A DNA stretch of 64,000 nt from Elusimicrobiaceae bacterium (GCA_017525025.1 JAFXUJ010000007.1:1-64000); one strand, 5' to 3'; positions 36,020 through 44,721 are shown, counted from the first letter of the stretch. The notes: generated by a model from the sequence alone, not told the origin. Program-made: numbers and translations.

Positions 36020-37048
36020 ATGATCAATAAAAAGAAAGCATTTACCTTAACAGAGTTGTTGGTGGTAGTGGTTATAGTAGGGATACTGGCTACAGTTACT
36101 TTGCCTAAGTTTGGTAAAGTGCTGGAGACCCGTAAAACAACAGAAGCTGAAGAGATGATGCGTGCCGTCCGTACAGAACAAGAACGGCGTTGTTCTTTGG
36201 ATAAACCGTATTTATCTTCCTTTGAAAATTTATCTGATTTGGTAAGAGCTAAGGAAACGGAATATTACAAATATAGCTTAACTGCCAGCGGAATTATTGC
36301 CTCCAGTAAAGGAAAATATTCCTATGATTTAAAGATGCCGTCCTATGCGGACGGCCGGATTTGCTGCGAAGGAGATTCTTGCAAAGATTTAAATAAAGAC
36401 TATCCGTCTTGTTCTTCTTTACCGGCTTCTACGAGGGGAGATGATGCTTGTTTGGCTCCTGTTGTAGAGCCCCAAGATCCTACGGGTTGCTTAGGCCCGG
36501 CTACTCAATCCTGCGGTTGCAAAGAGGGCGGCGTGCAAAGCCGTACTTGTAACGTGGCAACGGGCGTATGGAGCGATTGGGGCCCGTGCAGCATGCCGGA
36601 TGAATGTACCTGTACCGGAGAGGCAGAACGTGCTTGCGATTGCCATGGGAATGTAGGCGATCAAATTGATTATAGCAAGACAGCTGCTGTTAACGTGGGG
36701 ACGCAAACCCGCGTTTGCAATACGCAAACCGGAACATGGGGCTCCTGGGGTGAATGCAGTGTTTTGCCTTGTACTTGCCAATGGCAACCGGGGCATGCAG
36801 AAAACCATTACACCACGGTGGTTGGAACGTGCGCCCAGTGCGAAAAAATGAAAGACGGCGCCTCTTGCGGAACGTGCGGCCTGCAAACCCAGGGAACGAT
36901 TTGCGATAATTACATAACGGATTGTACGCAGGTATGCAAAGTTGGTGAAAATGTATACAACGATTTAACATTGTGTAACCAAAATCAAGGTACGTTATTA
37001 TGTGCGATTACACATGTTACCCCCACCGTGTGCACTTGCCCGCATTAA
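36020..37048 (+). CDS. Type IV prepilin-like protein with Cys-rich, WxxW repeat body
   Basis: A 342-residue orphan prepilin. Leader MINKKKA, peptidase motif FTLTELLVVVVIVGILAT (Glu at +5), then a helical spine to about residue 75. The body has more than twenty Cys and two repeats of the form Q-x-R-x-C-N-x-x-T-G-x-W-x-x-W-G-x-C (near residues 175-195 and 233-252), similar in spacing to thrombospondin type 1 motifs. It must be exported and disulfide-bonded. It has an AAGGAG site and its own terminator, and no pilus gene is beside it. A role in attachment is a guess from the repeats. Confidence 0.87.
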   Translation: MINKKKAFTLTELLVVVVIVGILATVTLPKFGKVLETRKTTEAEEMMRAVRTEQERRCSLDKPYLSSFENLSDLVRAKETEYYKYSLTASGIIASSKGKYSYDLKMPSYADGRICCEGDSCKDLNKDYPSCSSLPASTRGDDACLAPVVEPQDPTGCLGPATQSCGCKEGGVQSRTCNVATGVWSDWGPCSMPDECTCTGEAERACDCHGNVGDQIDYSKTAAVNVGTQTRVCNTQTGTWGSWGECSVLPCTCQWQPGHAENHYTTVVGTCAQCEKMKDGASCGTCGLQTQGTICDNYITDCTQVCKVGENVYNDLTLCNQNQGTLLCAITHVTPTVCTCPH

Positions 37049-37077
37049 AATAAAAGTGGTAAGTACAAAATAAATTT

Positions 37078-37108
37078 AACCCCCGACTATTGCCCGGGGG
37101 TTATTTTT
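37078..37108 (+). terminator. Intrinsic terminator after the Cys-rich prepilin
   Basis: AACCCCCG (37078-37085) pairs with CGGGGGTT (37095-37102), followed by ATTTTT. On the minus strand it lies just after ruvC and may serve it weakly. Confidence 0.8.
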
Positions 37109-37130
37109 GTAAAGGTTTTTAAATCTTAGC

Positions 37131-37694
37131 TTATTTTTTAATTTGTTTTTCTTTAGCCTCTTTGAGCTTAGCTAAAAAAGCCGCTTTTAGGTTAATTTGA
37201 TTTGCCAGCGGAGCCGTTTTGAGGTGACAAATGCCAATGGCCACAGCATCTGCGGTGTCATCCGGCGACGGGGCTTTATCTAAGCGAAGTGTGAGTTGCA
37301 CCATGCGCTGAACTTGTTTTTTATCAGCGGTTCCCGTTCCGCAAATCATCATCTTTACTCGGCGGGGAGGATAAAAAGTAATAGGTTTTTGGGCTTGTTC
37401 ACAGGCCAGAATAATAACTCCGCGCGTCATAACGGTATTGGCCATGGTAGTGGCACGTTTTAAAAAAAAGTTTTGTTCCATGGCTATCTGGTCCGGCCGG
37501 TAGGTGTGCAAAATTTGTTGTAACTCCCGGAAGATATAATCCAGCCGTTTAGGAAGTTCCTGTCCGGCTTCGGTGTGGAGCAAACCACAGGCCCGCAAAG
37601 TAAGAACGGAACGGGCGTTTCGTGTTAAAACAGCCCATCCCGTTCTATCTAAACCAGGGTCTATCGCTAAAACCGTAGTTGTCGTATCCGTCAA
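37131..37694 (-). CDS. ruvC: Holliday junction endodeoxyribonuclease RuvC
   Basis: A 187-residue resolvase that cuts Holliday junctions during recombination. The catalytic Asp sits in LAIDPGLDRTGWAVL, Glu in IAMEQNFF, and the final acidic pair in PSPDDTADAVAIG. The start is a TTG at 37694 with AGAGGG upstream; no ATG or GTG precedes the catalytic Asp. It lies 11 bases after yebC, and this pair is often neighbours. ruvA and ruvB are not in the window. Confidence 0.95.
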   Translation of the reverse strand: MTDTTTTVLAIDPGLDRTGWAVLTRNARSVLTLRACGLLHTEAGQELPKRLDYIFRELQQILHTYRPDQIAMEQNFFLKRATTMANTVMTRGVIILACEQAQKPITFYPPRRVKMMICGTGTADKKQVQRMVQLTLRLDKAPSPDDTADAVAIGICHLKTAPLANQINLKAAFLAKLKEAKEKQIKK

Positions 37695-37705
37695 GGTCCC
37701 TCTTG

Positions 37706-38464
37706 CTACGCGTTAAGTTTAGCGGCAACAGCTTCGTCAATGTTAGAATTGTCATAGACATTTTTCGTGTCATCATGATCATCTAAAGCTTCTAACATTT
37801 TCATTAAAGTTTCGGCGGTGTGCTCATCCGTTACGCTTACTTCCGTATCCGGCAGCATGGTTAAATCGGCCGATTCCGGAGTAATTCCTTTGGCTTCAAT
37901 GGCCTTTTTGACCGTTTCCAATTCATTCATGTCCGGGTTGGTAATTACTTCGTATACATCCCCGGCGGTACGGACGTCTTCGGCTCCGGCTTCCAAAGCT
38001 AAGTTCATCAAATCGTCTTCACTGATGTCTTCTTTTTTTACCACAATCATGCCTTTGCTTTTAAACATATAAGACACACACCCGGCAGTGCCGATAGATC
38101 CGCCATGGCTGGTAAAAATTTTGCGGATTTCGGCAAAAGTACGGTTTTTGTTATCGGTGGTACATTCCACGATAATGGCTACCGAACCGGGGCCGTATCC
38201 TTCATACGTAATTTCTTCATACGATACACCGGGTAGTTGGCCGGTTCCTTTCATAATGGCGCGTTTTACGTTATCGGAGGGCATGTTGGCGGCGCGGGCG
38301 TCGTCAACGGCCTTGCGTAAGCGCGGGTTTTGGTCGGGATTGCCGCCGCTCATTTTGGCGGCGATGGTGATTTCCCGTAAAATTTTAGTGAATACTTTGC
38401 CTTTTTTGGCATCTACGAGGGCCTTTTTATGTTTAATACCGGCCCAGTGCGAATGTCCACCCAT
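37706..38464 (-). CDS. yebC: YebC/PmpR-family regulator / translation factor
   Basis: A 252-residue member of the TACO1/YebC family. The N-terminal GGHSHWAGIKHKKALVDAKK and FTKILREITIAAK are nearly invariant. RLRKAVDDARAANMPSDNVKRAI and EGYGPGSVAIIVECTTDN complete the signature. Family members are reported as transcription regulators and as factors that help ribosomes through proline-rich stretches, and this genome has Pro-rich linkers. An AAGGAG site lies 8 bases before the ATG. Confidence 0.95.
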   Translation of the reverse strand: MGGHSHWAGIKHKKALVDAKKGKVFTKILREITIAAKMSGGNPDQNPRLRKAVDDARAANMPSDNVKRAIMKGTGQLPGVSYEEITYEGYGPGSVAIIVECTTDNKNRTFAEIRKIFTSHGGSIGTAGCVSYMFKSKGMIVVKKEDISEDDLMNLALEAGAEDVRTAGDVYEVITNPDMNELETVKKAIEAKGITPESADLTMLPDTEVSVTDEHTAETLMKMLEALDDHDDTKNVYDNSNIDEAVAAKLNA

Positions 38465-38582
38465 GGGTATACTCCTTACTACAATAAGATAAATTTATTT
38501 TAGCAAATTTTAGAACGAACGGATATAAAATAAAAAAGCCCGCGCCAAAGAAGGGGTTGATTTGATACAATAAATACACATA

Positions 38583-38655
38583 GCCCCGTTAGTTCAACTG
38601 GATAGAGCGTTGGTCTTCGGAACCAAAGATACGAGTTCGAATCTTGTACGGGGCG
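38583..38655 (+). tRNA. tRNA-Arg (anticodon TCG)
   Basis: Acceptor GCCCCGT/ACGGGGC is perfect; the anticodon stem TTGGT/ACCAA encloses CTTCGGA (anticodon TCG, 38617-38619); the T loop is TTCGAAT. CCA is not encoded. An extended -10 TGA-TACAAT lies at 38563-38571. Confidence 0.93.
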
Positions 38656-38810
38656 CTTTTGTTGGGTTAGGTATGGCCTGTTGGACAGAATCAAATAACC
38701 TTTTTATGGTTTGGGGCCCAATCGGCTATTCCATACACAAACGACGTGAAAAATTAAAATCTAATCTAAAATAACCACCCCTAAATAATTAAAGAGGGTA
38801 TGGTTTTAGC

Positions 38811-38816
38811 TATAAT
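38811..38816 (+). promoter_or_regulatory. -10 box of the CpXC gene (leaderless type)
   Basis: A perfect TATAAT ends six bases before the ATG at 38823. The sequence around it (GCTATAATATAC) is identical to that before smpB. Confidence 0.6.
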
Positions 38817-38822
38817 ATACTT

Positions 38823-39464
38823 ATGAAATCAATCAAAAACGAAGCGGCAGCCCACTGCCCTAACCATTGTGAAGCATTTGATGTAGAGTACTGGTCCGTA
38901 ATCAGCGCCGATAAAGACCCCGACTTAAAAACTGCGGCGTTGGGGGGCGAGCTCAATTTGGTACAATGCCCGGAATGCGGTTCTTTTTTCCACCACGATG
39001 GGGATTTGATCTATTTTGACGCTCCGCTGGAGCTGCTCGTTTTTGTATTTGCTGAAAAAAGTCGTGCGCAGGAAAAAGAATTGCTTACCCGTATGCAACA
39101 AGATTATCAAATCATTAAAACAACCCTGCTTAAAGAGTTGCATATGGATTATCCCCCGCTGTCTGTCTTCGGATTAGAATCCTTGAAAAACATCTTGCAG
39201 AAGGAAGAAGAGAACTCGTTTGAGTCCGAAGCGGTAGCCGCCTGTTCGGCCGCAGAAGGGTTTGAGGTGGTGCGGTTGAAGCCGTCTTATGCGCGGGAAC
39301 ATCATTTTTCGTATTACGTGCCGGCTCCGACCGGGAAAGCCACCCCCAATGCTTATGCTGTAGCCGCTAGCAAAGTGCTAAAATCCGGCTTGAAGAGTCC
39401 TCTGTTGATGAACTTTAAGGATCAGATGAGTCAGGAGGGGGCCTCCGTGCCGCTAGTACTATGA
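38823..39464 (+). CDS. CpXC-domain protein
   Basis: A 213-residue protein. The first 75 residues resemble the CpXC domain: an N-terminal Cys-containing segment AHCPNHCEAFDVEYWSVI, the ALGGELNLVQCPECGSFF block with a CxxC zinc-type pair, and HDGDLIYFDAP. The rest is helical with no recognised domain. The family has no established function. No signal peptide is present, and the mRNA is probably leaderless. Its stop overlaps the start of the CCA/poly(A) enzyme by four bases, which suggests shared control. Confidence 0.75.
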   Translation: MKSIKNEAAAHCPNHCEAFDVEYWSVISADKDPDLKTAALGGELNLVQCPECGSFFHHDGDLIYFDAPLELLVFVFAEKSRAQEKELLTRMQQDYQIIKTTLLKELHMDYPPLSVFGLESLKNILQKEEENSFESEAVAACSAAEGFEVVRLKPSYAREHHFSYYVPAPTGKATPNAYAVAASKVLKSGLKSPLLMNFKDQMSQEGASVPLVL

Positions 39465-40564
39465 TACCGGAAAAATATAGAGAACAACTGTATACCGTAG
39501 GAGAATACGCCAGCAAGCTGGGGTTAAAGGCTTGGGTCGTGGGGGGAGCTGTACGGGATTTTTATTTAAAGCGTGATACGTTGGACATTGATTTGGCTTT
39601 CAGCGGAAACCAAGAATCGGTAGCGGGTTTCTGTGTCAAAAAATGGGGTGGCGGAAAGCATAAATTTTCGCGGTTTTATACGTATCGGGTAGATTTGGCT
39701 AACGGACTTAAATTGGATATGATCCGTACCCGCCGCGAGAAATACCCTCGCCCGGGGTGTTTGCCGGAAGTAGAGCCCAGCCCGAATATCAAAGATGATC
39801 TTTTCCGGCGGGATTTTACGACCAATGCCTGGTGCTGTTCCATCAATCCGGATACGTTTGGGCAATTGTATGACCCGTTTGGGGCGCAAAAAGATATCCA
39901 AAATGGATTGGTTCGCATTTTGCATGATAAAAGCTTTTTAGATGATCCTACCCGCTTGTACCGGGCGGTGCGCTTTGCCGGACGTTTTGGGTGGAAATTG
40001 GCCCCCAAGACGGAACGCTTATTGCGCGCGGCCGTGAAGGAAGAATATCCGCTTTTGGTGTCGCGTGATAGGTTCAGCCACGAATTTTTAAAGATATTAG
40101 AAGAACCGCGCGTAAAAGACATATTTGCGCTCATGGAAAAATATGATTTGTTAAAATTTGCCTGGCCCGGGCTTGCGTGGAATGATGTTTTGTTAAAGAC
40201 AAATTCCGTGCAGGAGCGAATTGGCATTTTAGCGTGTCGGTTGGGTGATAGCGGTGGAGAATTTATCCGCAGTTTACATTTGCCGGTAAATTTTTCACAT
40301 GAAGCCTTGGATGCTTGGAAAGTAGCACAGGAAAAATTGAGCCCGTTAGGAGTGTTGTCTTTAGTAAAGAAAAACATCTTGCATTTGGTTTTTCCGGAAA
40401 TACCGGCCAGTGCGTTAGAGCCTTGTTTTGTTACCGGGCGCGATTTAAAAGAAATGGGGTTTGCCGGCCGTCATATTTCCACGGAATTAACCGGTTTGCG
40501 CCGGGCCCAGTGGGAGGGGAAAATTAAATCCCGTGCTGAGGCTTTAAAACAGCTTAAAAAGTAA
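39461..40564 (+). CDS. CCA tRNA nucleotidyltransferase / poly(A) polymerase family protein
   Basis: A 367-residue class II nucleotidyltransferase. The head domain shows VVGGAVRDFYLKRDTLDIDL (GG, RD and catalytic DxD), RRDFTTNAW and DPTRLYRAVRFAGRFGW; the C-terminal part is helical. Bacterial CCA-adding and poly(A) enzymes share these motifs and cannot be separated by eye. Three of the four tRNAs here lack an encoded CCA, so a CCA-adding enzyme is needed, and this is the only candidate in view. It is translationally coupled to the CpXC gene. Confidence 0.88.
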   Translation: MIPEKYREQLYTVGEYASKLGLKAWVVGGAVRDFYLKRDTLDIDLAFSGNQESVAGFCVKKWGGGKHKFSRFYTYRVDLANGLKLDMIRTRREKYPRPGCLPEVEPSPNIKDDLFRRDFTTNAWCCSINPDTFGQLYDPFGAQKDIQNGLVRILHDKSFLDDPTRLYRAVRFAGRFGWKLAPKTERLLRAAVKEEYPLLVSRDRFSHEFLKILEEPRVKDIFALMEKYDLLKFAWPGLAWNDVLLKTNSVQERIGILACRLGDSGGEFIRSLHLPVNFSHEALDAWKVAQEKLSPLGVLSLVKKNILHLVFPEIPASALEPCFVTGRDLKEMGFAGRHISTELTGLRRAQWEGKIKSRAEALKQLKK

Positions 40565-40582
40565 CTTAGCGGAGTCTGTATC

Positions 40583-40609
40583 CCCCGGGTTTATACCCGG
40601 GGTTTTTTT
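40583..40609 (+). terminator. Intrinsic terminator after the CCA/poly(A) gene
   Basis: CCCCGGGT (40583-40590) and ACCCGGGG (40595-40602) form an 8-bp stem with a 4-base loop, followed by seven T. Confidence 0.88.
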
Positions 40610-40676
40610 CTTGCTTCTTTTTTGCTAGTATGTAGTGTCGGCATACATTTAATATATAGTTTTAAGGAGACATTAT

Positions 40677-41216
40677 ATGTCTGTTTCTAACAAAGGTTTT
40701 ACCTTGGTTGAAGTTTTGGTAGTGGTGCTCATCATTGGCATTTTGGTAGCCTTGGCGCTTCCCGAGTACATGAAAGCGGTGGAGAGAACCCGCTTAATAG
40801 AAATGGTCGGCTTATTGGATACGATTGCCAAAGCGCAACAACGTAAATACATGCAATTTAATCACTTTATTGATAATATTGCTTCGCTGGATGTATCTAT
40901 AGAAGGAGCCACCGGAGACACGTTTTACAGTAGAGGTAACCCTGTTACAGGCGAACATTGTAACGGCTTTGAAGTTACCTTGCATAGTGAAGATTCCTTT
41001 ACAACCGGCTATGCAGACGCAGTGCGCTACATAGATAATGGGGAGGTTGTCTATCAATACACCCTTACCCGTTTGTACGGTAGTCCCAATACTACTTGCA
41101 GTAGTGACCAGGAACGAGGGCAAGGTTTGTGCGCGGATTTTTGCGGAATTGACCAGGCGGTGGCCTCTTGTTGCAGCAATGGTACGAATACCGCTTGTGT
41201 AGAAAATAACGACTAG
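40677..41216 (+). CDS. Type IV prepilin-like protein (orphan)
   Basis: A 179-residue prepilin. Leader MSVSNKG, then FTLVEVLVVVLIIGILVALALPEY with Glu at +5, a helical spine, and a body that ends in a Cys-rich stretch (GLCADFCGIDQAVASCC). AAGGAGA lies before the ATG and a terminator after the stop, so it is a single-gene unit. It is the third standalone prepilin in the window; the first 40 residues resemble the one at 24686, the rest does not. Confidence 0.9.
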   Translation: MSVSNKGFTLVEVLVVVLIIGILVALALPEYMKAVERTRLIEMVGLLDTIAKAQQRKYMQFNHFIDNIASLDVSIEGATGDTFYSRGNPVTGEHCNGFEVTLHSEDSFTTGYADAVRYIDNGEVVYQYTLTRLYGSPNTTCSSDQERGQGLCADFCGIDQAVASCCSNGTNTACVENND

Positions 41217-41241
41217 CTTGGACGATCATCCAATTTGCAAA

Positions 41242-41264
41242 AACCCGGGGCTCCCGGGTTTTTT
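41242..41264 (+). terminator. Intrinsic terminator after the prepilin
   Basis: AACCCGGG (41242-41249) and CCCGGGTT (41253-41260) form an 8-bp stem with a 3-base loop, followed by a T run. Confidence 0.85.
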
Positions 41265-41324
41265 GTTTTATACGCGTAAGGGGATATACACAATCCTTCA
41301 TAAATTTGTAGAATAATGGAGTAT

Positions 41325-41957
41325 ATGGAATTGATTGTTTTTATACCGATTTTATTCTTTTCTATTATCCTGCATGAGTTTGCGCACGGGTACGTGGCCT
41401 ACCGTTTGGGAGATGACACGGCCTATTATGCCGGGCGGCTCACGCTCAACCCGCTCCGGCACGTTGATCCCGTCGGTACGATAGGGGTGCCGCTCTTATG
41501 CTATGTAATGGGATTGCCGCTTTTCGGTTGGGCCAAACCGGTGCCGGTTAATCCGTTGCGGCTGCCTTCGCCACGCAAAGATATGGGGAAAGTTGCCTTG
41601 GCGGGGCCGGTGATCAATTTGATATTGGCGGTGCTTTTTGCGTTGCTGCTCAAAGCCGTATTGCTTGGGCAGGGATTCTTGGGTGCTGAAGTTGTTAAAA
41701 GTGCGTTGGTGTTTTTGCAATACGGTATTTTGGTCAATGTGATGTTGGCTGTGTTTAATTTGCTTCCCATCGTGCCGTTGGATGGAGGCCGCATTGTAAC
41801 GGCATTACTTCCCGTTCGGGCTGCTTTGGCATATGACCGCTTTTTCAGCCGGTGGGGAATGTGGTTGGTAATTGTGCTCATTCTTACCGGAGCAGTGCGG
41901 TACTTGTTGTTACCGCCGGCGACGTTGGTGTTAACGCTGATCAGTAAAATTTTATAG
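41325..41957 (+). CDS. Site-2 protease family membrane metallopeptidase (M50)
   Basis: A roughly 210-residue membrane zinc protease of the short M50 type. The HExxH motif sits in LHEFAHGYVAYRLGD near residue 20, followed by AGRLTLNPLRHVDPVG and the second zinc motif NLLPIVPLDGGRI. Five or six hydrophobic segments are visible. Two in-frame ATGs exist (41316 and 41325); the second has GGAG just upstream and is preferred. The target is unknown. It is the first of eleven tightly packed genes that run to 53283. Confidence 0.88.
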   Translation: MELIVFIPILFFSIILHEFAHGYVAYRLGDDTAYYAGRLTLNPLRHVDPVGTIGVPLLCYVMGLPLFGWAKPVPVNPLRLPSPRKDMGKVALAGPVINLILAVLFALLLKAVLLGQGFLGAEVVKSALVFLQYGILVNVMLAVFNLLPIVPLDGGRIVTALLPVRAALAYDRFFSRWGMWLVIVLILTGAVRYLLLPPATLVLTLISKIL

Positions 41958-41971
41958 TAAAAGAGGTTTTT

Positions 41972-43027
41972 ATGGCAGAAAACAAGATTGTGCTTTCCGG
42001 CATGCGCCCAACAGGGAAATTGCATTTAGGCAATTTTTACGGCGCCCTTAAAAACTGGGTGCGCTTGCAAGACCAATATAACTGCTTTTTCTTCGTAGCG
42101 GATTTACATTCTTTAACGACGGCTTACCAACATACGGAAGACTTGGCGGCTAATTCCCAAGCTATGTTGGTGGATTGGTTAACGGCCGGTTTAGACCCCA
42201 ATAAATGTACCATCTTTGTTCAATCGGACGTGCCGGAGGTAAGTGAGCTGAACACCCTATTAGGTATGATTACGCCTTTGGGTTGGCTACTTAGAAATCC
42301 GACGTATAAAGAACAAGTGCAGGAATTACTCAAACAAAAATATGCCGGACAACTGGATGAAAAATCATTAGGAGAGAAGTTATCTTCTATTGCCGGAGAC
42401 GATGAAATTTCCTGTTTTGGCTTTTTGGGTTACCCGGTGCTGATGGCAACGGATATTCTCATTCAGCAAGCCTCTTATGTGCCGGTGGGGCAGGATCAAA
42501 CCGCTCACTTGGAAATTGCACGCGATTTGGCCCGCCGCTTTGCTGAAATCTACGGCGAGCAAGTGTTTACCGAGCCCCAACCGCTTTACACGGCCGTGGC
42601 GCGGGTGCCGGGTATTGACGGGAGGAAGATGTCCAAATCGTACAATAACGCCATTTCACTGGGAGAAAATTTGGACGAAGTGCGCAAAAAAGTAATGGCT
42701 ATGTTTACCGATCCGGATAAGAAAAAAGCTACCGATCCGGCCAATCCGGAAGGCTGCGTGGTATTTGCTTTTCACCGTATTTACAACCCGAATGCTGCCA
42801 AACGCTGCGAAGAATGTAAGGCGGGGGCTTTGGGTTGTGTGGCCTGTAAGAAAGAACTTTTTGCGTTAATGGAGCCGGAACTCACTCAATTTGCTCAACG
42901 GCGTAAAGAGATTGAAAACGACAAAGGCCGTTTGGCTCAAATTGTTAAAGACGGTAAAGAACGGGCCCGTGCCAATGCGGCCCAAACTCTTTTGAAAGTA
43001 AAAAAAGTAATGCGGGTAATTCAATAA
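41972..43027 (+). CDS. trpS: Tryptophan--tRNA ligase
   Basis: A 351-residue class I synthetase. The HIGH-like motif is PTGKLHLGNF, GQDQTAHLEIARDL is the family block, and KMSKS sits in DGRKMSKSYNNAI. A Cys cluster (CEECKAGALGCVACKK, about residues 282-297) may bind zinc and is an extra found in some TrpS enzymes. AGAGG lies before the ATG. The stop overlaps scpA by one base. Confidence 0.96.
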   Translation: MAENKIVLSGMRPTGKLHLGNFYGALKNWVRLQDQYNCFFFVADLHSLTTAYQHTEDLAANSQAMLVDWLTAGLDPNKCTIFVQSDVPEVSELNTLLGMITPLGWLLRNPTYKEQVQELLKQKYAGQLDEKSLGEKLSSIAGDDEISCFGFLGYPVLMATDILIQQASYVPVGQDQTAHLEIARDLARRFAEIYGEQVFTEPQPLYTAVARVPGIDGRKMSKSYNNAISLGENLDEVRKKVMAMFTDPDKKKATDPANPEGCVVFAFHRIYNPNAAKRCEECKAGALGCVACKKELFALMEPELTQFAQRRKEIENDKGRLAQIVKDGKERARANAAQTLLKVKKVMRVIQ

Positions 43028-43800
43028 TGAACACGCAAGCTCCTCTTAATATTCACATCAATGTCTTTGAAGGCCCGATGGACCTGCTCTTGCATTTGAT
43101 TAAAAAAGATAATTTGGACGTATGTGATATTAACATCGCGGAAATTACGAAACAGTATTTGGACTACCTAAACGTGATGAAGGAGCTAAACCTGGAGGTT
43201 GCGGGTGAGTTTTTAGTGATGGCCAGTACGCTGATGCAAATCAAGGCCAAAACGTTACTGCCCAGCCAAGCGCCTACTTCGGAAAATGAAGGGCCGGACC
43301 CAGCGAAAGAATTGATTGCCAAGTTGGTAGAATACCAAAAATATAAAGAAGCCAGCCAATTTTTAAATCAAAAGTTGGAAGAAAATAAAGATAAATTTTA
43401 TCGTTCGGCTCCTATTTTTGATAACGGCGAAAAAATTATCAATGTGCAAATGTTTGACTTGCTCAGTGCCGTTAAACGTGCCTTTGAGCGGCTGGATGAG
43501 CGCAAGCGTATTGAACTACTGAAAATTGAAGAATTCCCCATAGAAATGAAAATGCAAAAAGTAGTTGATATGCTTAAAAACCGCAACTGGGTTCTCTTGG
43601 ATGATATTTTTGTAGGAGAGACTAAAAAACGCGGTGTGATTACTTGCTTTATGGCCCTGTTGGAACTGATTAAAATCAAGAAGTTACTGGCCCGGCAAGA
43701 TGAAAAGGAAGGGCAAATCCGTATTTATTTAAACCCGGATAACAAAGACAAAGATTTTAAAACTTTGATGCATGGCGAAGAAACAGCCGTTGCTGCATAA
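43027..43800 (+). CDS. scpA: Segregation and condensation protein A
   Basis: A 257-residue kleisin that joins the SMC dimer with ScpB in chromosome compaction. The N-terminal block FEGPMDLLLHLIKKDNLDV and DINIAEITKQYLDYL are characteristic. The C-terminal winged-helix part is present. It starts within the trpS stop and is followed after 12 bases by scpB. smc is not in the window. Confidence 0.95.
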   Translation: MNTQAPLNIHINVFEGPMDLLLHLIKKDNLDVCDINIAEITKQYLDYLNVMKELNLEVAGEFLVMASTLMQIKAKTLLPSQAPTSENEGPDPAKELIAKLVEYQKYKEASQFLNQKLEENKDKFYRSAPIFDNGEKIINVQMFDLLSAVKRAFERLDERKRIELLKIEEFPIEMKMQKVVDMLKNRNWVLLDDIFVGETKKRGVITCFMALLELIKIKKLLARQDEKEGQIRIYLNPDNKDKDFKTLMHGEETAVAA

Positions 43801-43812
43801 GTCGGAGAATGT

Positions 43813-44721
43813 ATGAATACAGATGAACAAATTCAAAATCAATCATTGCCGCAACAACCGGCCGAAGCCCCGGTTGAGCAGCAAGCTCCCGAAACAACGC
43901 CCTTGTTGCAGACGGACGATTTGAAAAAAATAGTAGAAACCCTTTTGTTTATTACGGATCGGCCCGTCAAACCCAACCGTTTGGCAGATGTCATTGACGG
44001 GACCAACACTAAACAGGTGCGCGAGGTGATTCAAACCTTGCAAGATGAATATGTGGCCCAAGGACGCGCGGTGCAAATTGTAGAAATCGGCGGCGGTTTC
44101 CAAATGGCTACGAAACCCGAATACGGCCGTTGGGTCCGTAAGCTTTATAACGAAAAAATGACCACTAAACTTTCTACAGCCGCCTTAGAAACATTGGCAA
44201 TTATTGCCTATAAACAACCTATTACCCGGGCGGAAATGGAAGCCATTCGCGGGGTGGATGTAGCGGGCCCGCTTGAAAAGTTATTGGAACGTTCCTTAGT
44301 GCGTGTTGTGGGTAAAAAAGATACGATTGGACGCCCCATGGTGTATGGTACGACGGATGAATTTTTACGGATGTTTGGTTTAAATAAACTTTCCGAATTA
44401 CCGGATTTGCAAGTATTTGCTGCTAAAAATTTGCATGAGAAGCAGGAAGATTTACCGTTTGGTGATCCGCTGCCGCCGCTTAATGAGCCGGCCATTATTC
44501 CGCTGGAAGAATTAGAACCGGAAGAACGGCTGGAAGTATTAGATGGGGAAGCAGATCCTTTCTTTAAACGGAACAGTTATAACCGCGGGGATTTTTTTCA
44601 AACGCAACCCGCCCAAGAGCCGGAAACGCAAGAAACGTCGCCGGATCAAACCGCTTCAAACGTTGAAGCGGCTGTGTCTGAAAACGCGGGGGAAACGCCC
44701 CGGGAGGAATCTAAATCATGA
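43813..44721 (+). CDS. scpB: Segregation and condensation protein B
   Basis: A 302-residue partner of ScpA with two winged helices (about 35-110 and 110-185). The signature LETLAIIAYKQPITRAEMEAIRG is split by no insertion, and GRPMVYGTTDEFLRMFGL follows. A Gln/Pro-rich N-terminus (1-30) and an acidic C-terminal tail of about 80 residues are extra. The stop overlaps glgA by four bases. Confidence 0.95.
   Translation: MNTDEQIQNQSLPQQPAEAPVEQQAPETTPLLQTDDLKKIVETLLFITDRPVKPNRLADVIDGTNTKQVREVIQTLQDEYVAQGRAVQIVEIGGGFQMATKPEYGRWVRKLYNEKMTTKLSTAALETLAIIAYKQPITRAEMEAIRGVDVAGPLEKLLERSLVRVVGKKDTIGRPMVYGTTDEFLRMFGLNKLSELPDLQVFAAKNLHEKQEDLPFGDPLPPLNEPAIIPLEELEPEERLEVLDGEADPFFKRNSYNRGDFFQTQPAQEPETQETSPDQTASNVEAAVSENAGETPREESKS

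Noticed and set aside
39676-40377. 233-codon open frame on the minus strand opposite the CCA/poly(A) enzyme gene
   Set aside because: It is antisense to a clear conserved gene, low in expected composition, and without any signal or start site. Similar long shadows occur at 15977-16579 (in prfA) and 27032-27556 (opposite the lipoprotein gene).
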